NCBI RefSeq assembly: GCF_012911565.1
Contig: NZ_JAAMPU010000094.1
Coordinates: 1-57,709 of the forward strand
Reading direction: 5' to 3'
Length of the DNA: 57,709 nt
DNA from: Flavobacterium silvaticum
GTDB taxonomy: Bacteria; Bacteroidota; Bacteroidia; Flavobacteriales; Flavobacteriaceae
Position 1 is the first letter of the stretch; every line of letters begins with the position of its first letter. This document shows positions 1 to 6,854 of the stretch, in pieces. Made by a program: the position numbers and the translations under genes. The notes under the pieces were generated by a model. The model was not told the DNA's origin. It saw nothing but the letters and a program-made list of their open reading frames with translations, and did no database searches.

Positions 1-203
1 AGGTAAAAGACAACGGTGGCGGCATTCCGGATGCCATCAGGGAGAAAATCTTCCAGCCGTTTTTTACTACGAAACCTACGGGGGAAGGAACAGGCTTGGG
101 GTTGTCGCTGGCCTATGATATCATTAAATCACACGGTGGTGAATTGAAATTGATGCCCAAACAAGGCGAATTCACTCAGTTTACCATAACTTTCCAGTGT
201 TAA
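1..203 (+). CDS. Sensor histidine kinase, C-terminal fragment (cut by window start)
   Basis: Only the last 66 codons are present, in frame from base 3 to a TAA stop. They carry the G1, F and G2 boxes of a HATPase_c domain: DNGGGIP, then [16 protein letters not shown], the usual end of a HisKA-type kinase. The protein would autophosphorylate on a histidine lying outside the window. The fragment is strikingly like the end of the next gene, whose ATPase domain has DNGTGIP and the same [16 protein letters not shown] string, so the two are tandem paralogues. The next gene starts 10 bases after this stop, so they are probably co-transcribed. The function is certain for the domain; the sensed signal is unknown. 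Confidence 0.9.
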   Translation, partial: VKDNGGGIPDAIREKIFQPFFTTKPTGEGTGLGLSLAYDIIKSHGGELKLMPKQGEFTQFTITFQC

Positions 204-213
204 TTTTACATCG

Positions 214-1593
214 ATGACGTTACAAGCAATACTTGCCATTATTCTGTTGAACTCTATACGAAAATCGTTTAAAGGGACAGCGGCATTTCAACAGTGGAAC
301 AGATACTTATGGGCTGGGATAGGCTTCTTTGTCCTGATCATTGCAGCGGATATTTTCCTTGACGAGATAGATTATATAGTAGAATGGGGCGCTCATTTCC
401 TTTTGGCGGTCCTGCTGTATCTGGTTTTTACAAGAAAGGATTTCGCTGGGGCAAAGTCCCTTTTTTTTGCCTTTCTACCCTTATGGGCAGTTAATTTCAT
501 TGGAGATGTGGTCGAGCTTGCCGCTGTGGAATTTTATTCGGAATGGGAGAACTATTTTGGTATAGCCGGCCTTATTGCTTTTGTATGGATGATATCGGTG
601 ATCATTTTCACCAACCGTCAAAAAAAGGCATTGGCAAAAGAAAGGCTAAAGGCAGAAGAAAAAGAAAAAGAATACCTCATTACGGCAAAAATAAAAGCCG
701 AACTGGAAGTGGAAGTCATGGAACGTACGGCAGAACTGGTCCGTCAAAAGGAAGAATTGCAAAACGCGCTTACCGAACTCAAGACCACTCAGTCGCAGTT
801 GGTCCAGTCTGAAAAAATGGCTTCACTGGGAGAACTCACGGCCGGAATCGCGCATGAAATCCAGAATCCGCTCAACTTTGTCAATAATTTCAGTGATGTG
901 AGCATGGAACTTTTAGAAGAGATGAATGATGAAAGACGAAAGACAAAGGACGAACGCGATGAGGAACTTATAGATGAAATTGCTTCTGACATCAAACAAA
1001 ACCTCGAAAAGATTGCCCATCACGGACGTCGCGCAGATTCCATCGTGAAAGGCATGTTGCAGCACAGCCGTAAATCTTCGGGAGAAAAAGAACTTACCGA
1101 TATCAATGCATTGGCCGATGAATACCTGCGATTGGCCTATCACGGATTACGGGCTAAGGACAAGTCGTTCAATTCCGAATTAGTAGTGGACTTAGATGAA
1201 AACCTGCCTAAGATAAGTGTGTTACCGCAGGATTTAGGCCGTGTGTTCCTCAATTTATTTACGAATGCGTTTTATGCCATTCAACAAAGAAAGTTGGTAA
1301 AAAATGATGATAGTTACCGCCCGATAGTAGAACTCAAGACCCAAAGGATCGGCGATTTTGTCGAAATAGTAGTCAAAGACAACGGAACAGGAATCCCTGA
1401 AGCTATAAAAGACAAGATTTTGCAGCCTTTTTTCACTACAAAACCTACAGGAGAAGGAACGGGTCTGGGCCTGTCATTGAGTTATGATATAGTAGTAAAA
1501 GTGCACCAGGGCAGCATAAACATAGATAGTGTTGAAGGCGAATACACTATATTTACGGTTCGGCTCCCAATCGACACAATTAATCCTGAATGA
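214..1593 (+). CDS. Membrane sensor histidine kinase
   Basis: A 459-residue histidine kinase. About the first 135 residues hold four or so hydrophobic segments (roughly 33-50, 60-73, 83-105, 117-133) with no large periplasmic loop, so the sensor may be the membrane part itself. A charged coiled coil rich in Lys and Glu follows (about 135-200). The HisKA domain has the H-box [12 protein letters not shown] with phospho-acceptor His214. The HATPase_c domain has the N box ([10 protein letters not shown]), DNGTGIP and GTGLGLS. Two receiver genes follow 37 bases downstream, so a phosphorelay to one or both is likely. The ATG was chosen because it lies 10 bases after the previous stop and opens directly into the first hydrophobic region. 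The signal is not predictable. Confidence 0.9.
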   Translation: MTLQAILAIILLNSIRKSFKGTAAFQQWNRYLWAGIGFFVLIIAADIFLDEIDYIVEWGAHFLLAVLLYLVFTRKDFAGAKSLFFAFLPLWAVNFIGDVVELAAVEFYSEWENYFGIAGLIAFVWMISVIIFTNRQKKALAKERLKAEEKEKEYLITAKIKAELEVEVMERTAELVRQKEELQNALTELKTTQSQLVQSEKMASLGELTAGIAHEIQNPLNFVNNFSDVSMELLEEMNDERRKTKDERDEELIDEIASDIKQNLEKIAHHGRRADSIVKGMLQHSRKSSGEKELTDINALADEYLRLAYHGLRAKDKSFNSELVVDLDENLPKISVLPQDLGRVFLNLFTNAFYAIQQRKLVKNDDSYRPIVELKTQRIGDFVEIVVKDNGTGIPEAIKDKILQPFFTTKPTGEGTGLGLSLSYDIVVKVHQGSINIDSVEGEYTIFTVRLPIDTINPE

Positions 1594-1630
1594 AAAAATT
1601 GATTTGTATATTTAGCCATCCCTAAAAAAC

Positions 1631-2008
1631 ATGAAAATACTTGTAGTAGACGACGAAGCCGACGTACAACCGCTGTTTACCCAACGTTTCCGCAAAGAAA
1701 TCCGCGAGCATCAAATCGATTTTGATTTTGCGCTTTCCGGTGAACAGGCTTTGGAATATCTGGAAAAGAATCATTCTGAGGTTGTGCTAATTTTATCAGA
1801 TATCAATATGCCGGGCATGACAGGCCTTGAATTGCTGTCAAGGATACGGACCAGTTACAGCGCCCCGCCTCCGGTTGTCATGATGATTACGGCTTATGGG
1901 GACGAGGAAAACCACACCCAGGCCATACAACGAGGTGCTAACGATTTCCTGACAAAACCGCTCGATTTTAACTTACTCAAAGAAAAACTCAAAAATTACA
2001 CGACCTAA
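1631..2008 (+). CDS. Single-domain response regulator (receiver only)
   Basis: A 125-residue CheY-like receiver with no output domain. The acidic pocket is VVDDEAD (Asp8, Asp9), the phospho-acceptor is Asp57 in SDINMPGMTG, the conserved Thr lies in MMITAYG, and Lys109 lies in FLTKPLD. It is probably phosphorylated by one of the two upstream kinases and acts through protein contacts, or as a phosphate shuttle or sink for the next gene. The stop overlaps the next start by one base (TAATG), so the two are translationally coupled. Its receiver is clearly related to the one in the next protein (both have SDINMP and the same Asp57 spacing), suggesting duplication. Confidence 0.93.
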   Translation: MKILVVDDEADVQPLFTQRFRKEIREHQIDFDFALSGEQALEYLEKNHSEVVLILSDINMPGMTGLELLSRIRTSYSAPPPVVMMITAYGDEENHTQAIQRGANDFLTKPLDFNLLKEKLKNYTT

Positions 2009-3051
2009 TGGCGAAGATTTTAGTTGTTGATGACGAAGAAGATTTGGAAATCCTGGTCAAGCAGAAATTCCGTCGCAAGATTCGCGAGAACGAATACGAA
2101 TTTGTCTTTGCCCGCAACGGTGAGGAAGCCTTGGAGCGGATCGTTGAAAACCCTGATCTGGATATTGTCCTGAGCGACATCAATATGCCTGTCATGGACG
2201 GACTTACATTGTTGACAAGGCTTCCGGATGCCAATCCGGTATTGCGTGCCGTTGTGGTTTCGGCTTATGGCGACATGCAGAACATACGAACGGCCATGAA
2301 TCGTGGTGCTTTCGATTTTGTGTTCAAGCCTGTGGATTTCGACGATCTTGACCTTACTATGGAAAAAACAATCCAGCATGTACGTCAGACACAGGATACG
2401 CTTAGGGCCATCAAGGAAAACAATATTCTCAAGATGTATGTCGATGAAAATGTGCTCAATTTCATGGGCTCCAAGGAGTTTGAAACCAGTCTTTTAAAGA
2501 ACGAGCTTATGGAGGCTTCGGTCATCTTCATTGATGTCTGCGGATTTACTGCGCTCACTGAAAAAGTCACTCCAAACGAAGTCGTGAATCTACTCAACAG
2601 CCTTTTTGATACCATTGTCAAAGAAATAATAGGGCAGGGCGGCCATGTTGACAAATTCATGGGCGATGCCGTAATGGCTGTGTTCCGTGGGGATTATCAC
2701 CAGGACAGGGCAATCGATTCGGCACTTGCCATCAAACATGCCGTAGCAAAAATAGAGGGTGTCGAGTTGGCCGGAATGACATATAAACCTGAAATTTCAA
2801 TCGGCGTAAACTCAGGTGAAATGGTTTCGGGAAACATCGGATCGGCTTCTTTGAAAAGACTTGATTACACAGTGATTGGAGATGTCGTCAACCTGACACA
2901 GCGTTTGCAGTCGGCGGCAAAACCTGGACAGATATTAATTACCGACGCGGTTTACCAAACGGCAAAGGAATCGTTCAAATGTGTTGCGAACGGCGAATTA
3001 CACCTTAAGAATAAGGCGTTGCCGGTGAATACGTATGAGGTTGTTGAGTAG
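2008..3051 (+). CDS. Response regulator with class III adenylate/guanylate cyclase output domain
   Basis: A 347-residue two-domain protein. The receiver (about 1-125) has Asp9/Glu10, phospho-acceptor Asp57 in SDINMP and Lys109. A helical linker (about 125-165) leads to a CHD-type cyclase domain (about 168-347). Both metal aspartates are visible: Asp177 in IFIDVCGF and Asp221 in KFMGDAVMAVF. The purine-selecting pair Lys217 and Asp287 (RLDYTVIGD) favours ATP, and the transition-state residues Asn296 and Arg300 (VVNLTQR) are present. It should therefore be an active adenylyl cyclase controlled by phosphorylation, linking the kinases to cAMP. That chemistry follows from family knowledge; activity is inferred. 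It overlaps the receiver gene by one base. Confidence 0.92.
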   Translation: MAKILVVDDEEDLEILVKQKFRRKIRENEYEFVFARNGEEALERIVENPDLDIVLSDINMPVMDGLTLLTRLPDANPVLRAVVVSAYGDMQNIRTAMNRGAFDFVFKPVDFDDLDLTMEKTIQHVRQTQDTLRAIKENNILKMYVDENVLNFMGSKEFETSLLKNELMEASVIFIDVCGFTALTEKVTPNEVVNLLNSLFDTIVKEIIGQGGHVDKFMGDAVMAVFRGDYHQDRAIDSALAIKHAVAKIEGVELAGMTYKPEISIGVNSGEMVSGNIGSASLKRLDYTVIGDVVNLTQRLQSAAKPGQILITDAVYQTAKESFKCVANGELHLKNKALPVNTYEVVE

Positions 3052-3518
3052 TGTGTTTTAACCTTAACCGAACTTAGCATAAGCTTAAAATTTATTCCTT
3101 GATATCTTTAATAATTCCGGTAGAAAAAATGTACCCGATTTATCACTGAAATCCCGATCTTACCTTCAGGGAAGGGGAAAATGTATCCCTACAAAATCCT
3201 GAAATAACTGAAGTACAGACCCGAGGGCTTGCCCGAACTGAGCGTAAGCTAAAAAATGTACTTTTTGTTAAAGTTTATATTTTGATTTTCCGGGTTATTT
3301 TAAGGATTCCACCAGATTGAAGAAACTGGTCAATTCTATGAAATTGAGCGCGATAAAAAAACAGGCATCAGCTATTGGATATCCTGTTACTTCATAAAAG
3401 AGGTGGATGTTGCCGTTCAGTTACAGAAAAAATACCTTTTAGCTACGCACAGTTCGGCTAGCTAAAGCATTGTGTAAAATGATCTGTTGATTTTGAGGAG
3501 GACTACAAATCAGATAAA
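3052..3518. other. Gene-poor intergenic tract with repeat relics
   Basis: A 467-base stretch with no convincing intact gene. It holds two direct copies of a short motif, CCGAACTTAGCATAAGCTT near 3068 and CCGAACTGAGCGTAAGCT near 3233, and two copies of the 11-mer AAAAAATGTAC (3124-3134 and 3251-3261). Positions 3218-3250 are, in reverse complement, close to 42480-42511 in the asnB downstream tract. A 53-codon open frame without a start lies at 3304-3465. The picture is of decayed repeats or mobile-element ends rather than regulatory DNA. Confidence 0.6.
3304..3465 (+). pseudogene. Possible gene remnant, no start codon
   Basis: An in-frame run of 53 sense codons follows a TAA and ends in TAA. 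It begins GFHQIEETGQFYEIERDKKTG and contains YWISCYF. The composition looks protein-like, with alternating charged and aromatic residues, but it has no ATG, GTG or TTG near its beginning and no family was recognised. It lies among repeat fragments, so it may be the broken end of a former gene or mobile element. It could equally be a chance open frame. Confidence 0.25.
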
Positions 3519-4388
3519 TCAATGGCGCTGAACCCTTTTAAGCACACCACCAGCCGCTTCTTTAATGACGCTTGTAAAAATAAAAGCCTTCGGATCTATT
3601 TCGTGGGCCATATTTTTTAGTCGGCGAAGCTCGAGTCGGGTAACAACGGTAAAGATAATATCAACCGGCTGGCTGATGTCGAAGCTTTCTTTCAGGTAAC
3701 CACGCTCGCCTTTGTAAACGGTGATTCCGCGCCCCAATTTCATCACAAGCCCTTCTTTCATCTTCTCGCTTTGGGCAGATATGATTGTCACTCCTGTATA
3801 TTCTTCAAGGCCTTCAACGACGAAATTAATGGTTTTTGAAGCTGAGTAATAGGTCATGATCGAATATAAAGCTGTCGGCAAACCTAATTTGAAGGCCGCG
3901 ACAAGGAAAATAAGTATGTTGATCCCGAGGATGATTTCACTGACGGTAAAACTGACGCGTTTTCCGGTGTACAAAGCCAATACTTCAATCCCATCCAACG
4001 CACAGCCGCCGCGCATGGACAAACCGACACCGATTCCCATAAACACGCCGCCAAAAACGGAAACGAGTAATTTGTCTGACGTAATTTGCGGATATGGTAT
4101 AAAGTGAAGGCAAAGCGCCAACCCGATGATTGCCGTAAAGGTACGTATGGCGAATGTCTTGTTCACCTGAAAGGCACCCATGATAATGAAAGGAATGTTG
4201 GCCAGAATGATTACGATAGCGATGTTCCAGTGATACAATTCATGGATCATAAGTGAAATACCCGAGACGCCTCCGTCAAAGAACTGGTTCGGGACGAGAA
4301 ATCCTTTAAGGGCAAAACCGCAGAACAAAATTCCGGCTATGGTGTAAAGTGTGTCGGTGACGTTTTTAGCAAAGCGGTTGCTTTCCAT
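3519..4388 (-). CDS. YitT family membrane protein (DUF161/DUF2179)
   Basis: A 289-residue protein with five or six hydrophobic helices in the first two thirds (roughly 13-32, 55-75, 80-100, 107-130, 150-172) and a soluble C-terminal DUF2179 domain (about 200-285). Family hallmarks are NQFFDGGVSGIS near the first helix and GIGVGLSMRGGCALDGIE in the middle. YitT proteins are widespread inner-membrane proteins of uncertain function, so no substrate is assigned. The downstream end is not followed by another minus-strand gene. An HD-domain gene ends just upstream with a one-base gap, so the two are probably one transcript. Confidence 0.88.
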   Translation of the reverse strand: MESNRFAKNVTDTLYTIAGILFCGFALKGFLVPNQFFDGGVSGISLMIHELYHWNIAIVIILANIPFIIMGAFQVNKTFAIRTFTAIIGLALCLHFIPYPQITSDKLLVSVFGGVFMGIGVGLSMRGGCALDGIEVLALYTGKRVSFTVSEIILGINILIFLVAAFKLGLPTALYSIMTYYSASKTINFVVEGLEEYTGVTIISAQSEKMKEGLVMKLGRGITVYKGERGYLKESFDISQPVDIIFTVVTRLELRRLKNMAHEIDPKAFIFTSVIKEAAGGVLKRVQRH

Positions 4389-4389
4389 T

Positions 4390-4968
4390 TCAATTGATTT
4401 TGGTCAGTATTTGCTGCAGATGTGCGTCCTGCACAGGCTGCCTTGTTTTTTTTGATGTTTCGGTCAGGAAGCGATGGTTGCTGAGAAAATATACCTGAAG
4501 CTTATCCCATTCCTCGCGGTTTTCAATTGTTCCCAAATGCTGCATTTCCAGAAATAACCGGTCGCCGAGTTCGTAAAAGTCGGATCGGCCCAGATAATCC
4601 AGATCGGCATCACAGATTATTTTTTCCAAAGGCGTTTTCGGTGTCTGCGGAATCCGTGTTGCCATGATCAGTCCGCAGATAATCTCTATATCGTCTTGTG
4701 AATACCCGAACTTGACCAGGCTTTCACGCGCAATGTCGCACGAACAGCTCTCATGTTCGTCAATCTGGTACAAATAGCCTGAATCATGATAAATGGCTGC
4801 CGTCAGCAATAACCGTGTGTCCTTTTCATTGACATTTTCCTGTTGGGCGATGTGCTTCGAACATTCGTATACATCAAGCGTATGCTCAACCCTGTGGTAA
4901 TGCAAATAGGGCGGAAGCTCCGTTCGGAGTTTGTCCAGTATAAAAGTATGTTCAGGTTTATCGGGCAT
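4390..4968 (-). CDS. HD-domain phosphohydrolase
   Basis: A 192-residue protein of the HD superfamily. The metal-binding series is visible as His29 (YHRVEHTLDV), His61-Asp62 (AIYHDSGY) and an Asp near 122 (ICDADLDYLG). HD domains hydrolyse phosphate esters, often nucleotides or cyclic nucleotides. The substrate cannot be told from the sequence. The later part is helical, with no second domain. It sits one base upstream of the YitT gene on the same strand and is probably co-transcribed with it. The position near a cyclase gene is suggestive of nucleotide signalling, but the two loci are on opposite strands and separated by a repeat tract. Confidence 0.85.
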   Translation of the reverse strand: MPDKPEHTFILDKLRTELPPYLHYHRVEHTLDVYECSKHIAQQENVNEKDTRLLLTAAIYHDSGYLYQIDEHESCSCDIARESLVKFGYSQDDIEIICGLIMATRIPQTPKTPLEKIICDADLDYLGRSDFYELGDRLFLEMQHLGTIENREEWDKLQVYFLSNHRFLTETSKKTRQPVQDAHLQQILTKIN

Positions 4969-5050
4969 AGATTAAAGGTGGGCTAATATAAGAATTATGG
5001 CCGAAAATCAATCGGTTGCAGAAGAAGTTCGGCAGATAAAAGCGATGGAT

Positions 5051-5524
5051 TCATAACTTGAAAGCGGCATCTGTTTCGAGTTTTTCCATGACTTCGGCAA
5101 TGCGGGAAATTTTGGCGTCTTCGGTCGATGCGGAAAAAATCCAGTCGCTGATTTCCTTTTGACGTGTCTTTGGGAATTTGAGGAACTTCTGATGGAGTTT
5201 CGGTTCATCTTTGAGGCAGACGACAAAATCATCGGGAAGGACCATTGGCGCTTCATCGAGGAACAGGATCAGTTTTACCGTATCGCCTTCTTCTTTTTTG
5301 ATCGCTTTGCGGATATCGGCCTTGACCGCCATGAAAGTTCCTTTTTTCATCGCCCAGATATTGAAATCCTTTATTTCATAATTGTCGATGAATCCACGGA
5401 CGGCCACGGTGCTGTTCTTTTTCTTCGGGACATTCTCAAGCGCGGAAGTTTCTATGAACGTCCACGCGCCCTTTTCTTTCCCTTTTTTAAGGATGAACGA
5501 ACCGTCTATGATTGGTTTTTCCAT
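5051..5524 (-). CDS. YdeI/OmpD-associated family protein (DUF1905 + OmdA-like)
   Basis: A 157-residue soluble protein. The first 95 residues match the DUF1905 pattern: a small beta-barrel with WTFIETS, then VRGFIDNYEI, and FMAVKADIRKAIKKEEGDTV. The C-terminal 60 residues fit the bacteriocin-protection YdeI/OmpD-associated type (LHQKFLKFPKTRQKEISDWI, then a helical end). No catalytic residues are known for the family and the function is uncertain. It lies alone between an 82-base gap and a divergent small acidic gene. No signal peptide is seen. Confidence 0.82.
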   Translation of the reverse strand: MEKPIIDGSFILKKGKEKGAWTFIETSALENVPKKKNSTVAVRGFIDNYEIKDFNIWAMKKGTFMAVKADIRKAIKKEEGDTVKLILFLDEAPMVLPDDFVVCLKDEPKLHQKFLKFPKTRQKEISDWIFSASTEDAKISRIAEVMEKLETDAAFKL

Positions 5525-5695
5525 TTGAGTTGCTTTTCACTGTAAGCCAGTGCAATATATCGAAAGATTCCATTATGCAACAATGTGATTCTCGAAATTC
5601 GACAACGTTTCCTTGGAATGCCGTAAAATCATCGGCAACTCAAACTGTAATTTTATCAGAATGTAAATCAGATACGAATCATAACAATAGAAATC

Positions 5696-5911
5696 ATGTA
5701 CACCGAAAACAGCCCTATAGAAGAACCTGAAAACGATTGGCAATACGAAACATATAGCTTCAGTAATTACAACGACGATCCTGATGACGAAGAAGATGAT
5801 GAAGAAGAGGAAGAAGATGTCCACAAAGACTGGGGAGAAATAGACCCAACAGACAGCCCGAACCAGCCTTGGACGGGAATGGATCCGACCGGGCCGGGAA
5901 GTGCGGTCTAA
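5696..5911 (+). CDS. Small highly acidic protein of unknown function
   Basis: A 71-residue open frame beginning MYTENSPIEEPE. It has an almost unbroken Asp/Glu tract at about residues 27-41, followed by a Pro/Gly/Thr-rich tail (QPWTGMDPTGPGSAV). There is no signal peptide, membrane helix or Cys. Support for a real gene is the strong, clean intrinsic terminator that starts about ten bases after the stop and the lack of any other gene on either strand here. The acidic tract suggests an unstructured protein that binds cations or basic partners, but this is inference. A long complementary frame exists and is treated as a shadow. Confidence 0.62.
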   Translation: MYTENSPIEEPENDWQYETYSFSNYNDDPDDEEDDEEEEEDVHKDWGEIDPTDSPNQPWTGMDPTGPGSAV

Positions 5912-5921
5912 AAAAAAATAA

Positions 5922-5948
5922 GATAGCCCTGGAATTTCCGGGGCTATT
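5922..5948. terminator. Bidirectional intrinsic terminator
   Basis: ATAGCCC (5923-5929) pairs with GGGCTAT (5941-5947), with inner GGAA/TTCC pairing across the loop. A-rich sequence precedes it and a T-rich run follows. It sits between the convergent acidic miniprotein gene and the NTF2-like gene and can stop transcription in both directions. The stop of the NTF2-like gene lies inside the right arm. Confidence 0.85.
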
Positions 5949-6306
5949 TGTTTAAATACAGATACAGCTTTTTGATTTTGCCGTTTTCAACAAGGGCGAC
6001 GTCCATTCCGCCAGCCACCGGATTTTGTCCCGGAATGCCCAAATGCCAGGATGCGGCTTCCATATCATGGTTCACCTGTACCGGATTTTCGGTTTGGAAA
6101 GCAAATTCGGGCGCCCATTGGGATTGCAGGTTGCTAATCAGGTTATTGATGGCTTCGAATCCTATAAACGGTTCGGAATCGTCACTCTCGTAAAAATGGA
6201 TGTCGGCCGCATAGATTCGGGCCATTTCTGAAAGTCGTTCCGTAGCGTTCCGGTTGTTCCATATTTTGAACAGGCTATCTTCTAAAAGGAATGTCGTTTT
6301 CTCCAT
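5944..6306 (-). CDS. NTF2-like / SnoaL-like protein
   Basis: A 120-residue protein with the layout of the NTF2-like alpha+beta cone fold: an N-terminal helical part (SLFKIWNNRNATERLSEMARIY), the FYE and EAINNLISNLQ segments, and beta strands ending GKIKKLYLYLNK. Many members are polyketide cyclase-like or ketosteroid isomerase-like enzymes and many are of unknown function. No catalytic set can be assigned here. There is no signal peptide. It ends inside the shared terminator and lies 25 bases downstream of the 167-residue secreted protein on the same strand. Confidence 0.72.
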   Translation of the reverse strand: MEKTTFLLEDSLFKIWNNRNATERLSEMARIYAADIHFYESDDSEPFIGFEAINNLISNLQSQWAPEFAFQTENPVQVNHDMEAASWHLGIPGQNPVAGGMDVALVENGKIKKLYLYLNK

Positions 6307-6331
6307 CTTGTATGTCGAAATTATGTGCTTA

Positions 6332-6835
6332 CTATTGCTTTACTAGTTTAAATCCGGAACAAAATGCGGCGATGCGTTCCTGGCAGGGTGCTCCACATTC
6401 TTTCTGGAACCTGAAGCTGAGTTCGACGGCTCCGCCCTGGCCATTGTAGAAAAATCCCTCAAAATTGTATGTCATTCCGGAAAAGACTAGTGCCAGTTCA
6501 AAATAATCCACCTCAAGGCCATTGATTTTCTTCTTATATATTTTAAGGCTTTTGATTTCTCCCTGATTTGCAAATTGTTCCCTGACGGTCGATTCAAGGT
6601 TTTCGTCAGGAACAAAATAATCGAATTCATTGAAAAACGCTTTTACCACGTTATAAGTGTCATTGAATTCGGCATCCCAAACAGATTGTTCGTTGCTTTT
6701 CTGCCAACTTTTGCTGCTGTAGCTTATTTCGTAAAGCCCTTTTTTACTGGTAAATTTTTGCAGTTCTTGTTTCTGGCTCCTGGCGTTCGGAACCAAGCTG
6801 ACCAAGAAGAACAGCAAAAGTATTTTTTTATTCAT
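6332..6835 (-). CDS. Secreted hypothetical protein
   Basis: A 167-residue protein with a clear signal peptide (MNKKILLLFFLVSLVPNARS, cleavage probably before QKQELQ). The mature part is mixed alpha/beta with aromatic-rich strands (LYEISYSSKSW, VDYFELALVFSG, YNFEGFFYN). The end has two close Cys pairs (ECGAPC and AAFC) that may form disulfides after export. No family was recognised. It lies 19 bases downstream of the (p)ppGpp synthetase gene and could be co-transcribed with it and with the NTF2-like gene. It probably resides in the periplasm. Confidence 0.7.
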   Translation of the reverse strand: MNKKILLLFFLVSLVPNARSQKQELQKFTSKKGLYEISYSSKSWQKSNEQSVWDAEFNDTYNVVKAFFNEFDYFVPDENLESTVREQFANQGEIKSLKIYKKKINGLEVDYFELALVFSGMTYNFEGFFYNGQGGAVELSFRFQKECGAPCQERIAAFCSGFKLVKQ

Positions 6836-6854
6836 GTGTAGCGGACTTTTATGA

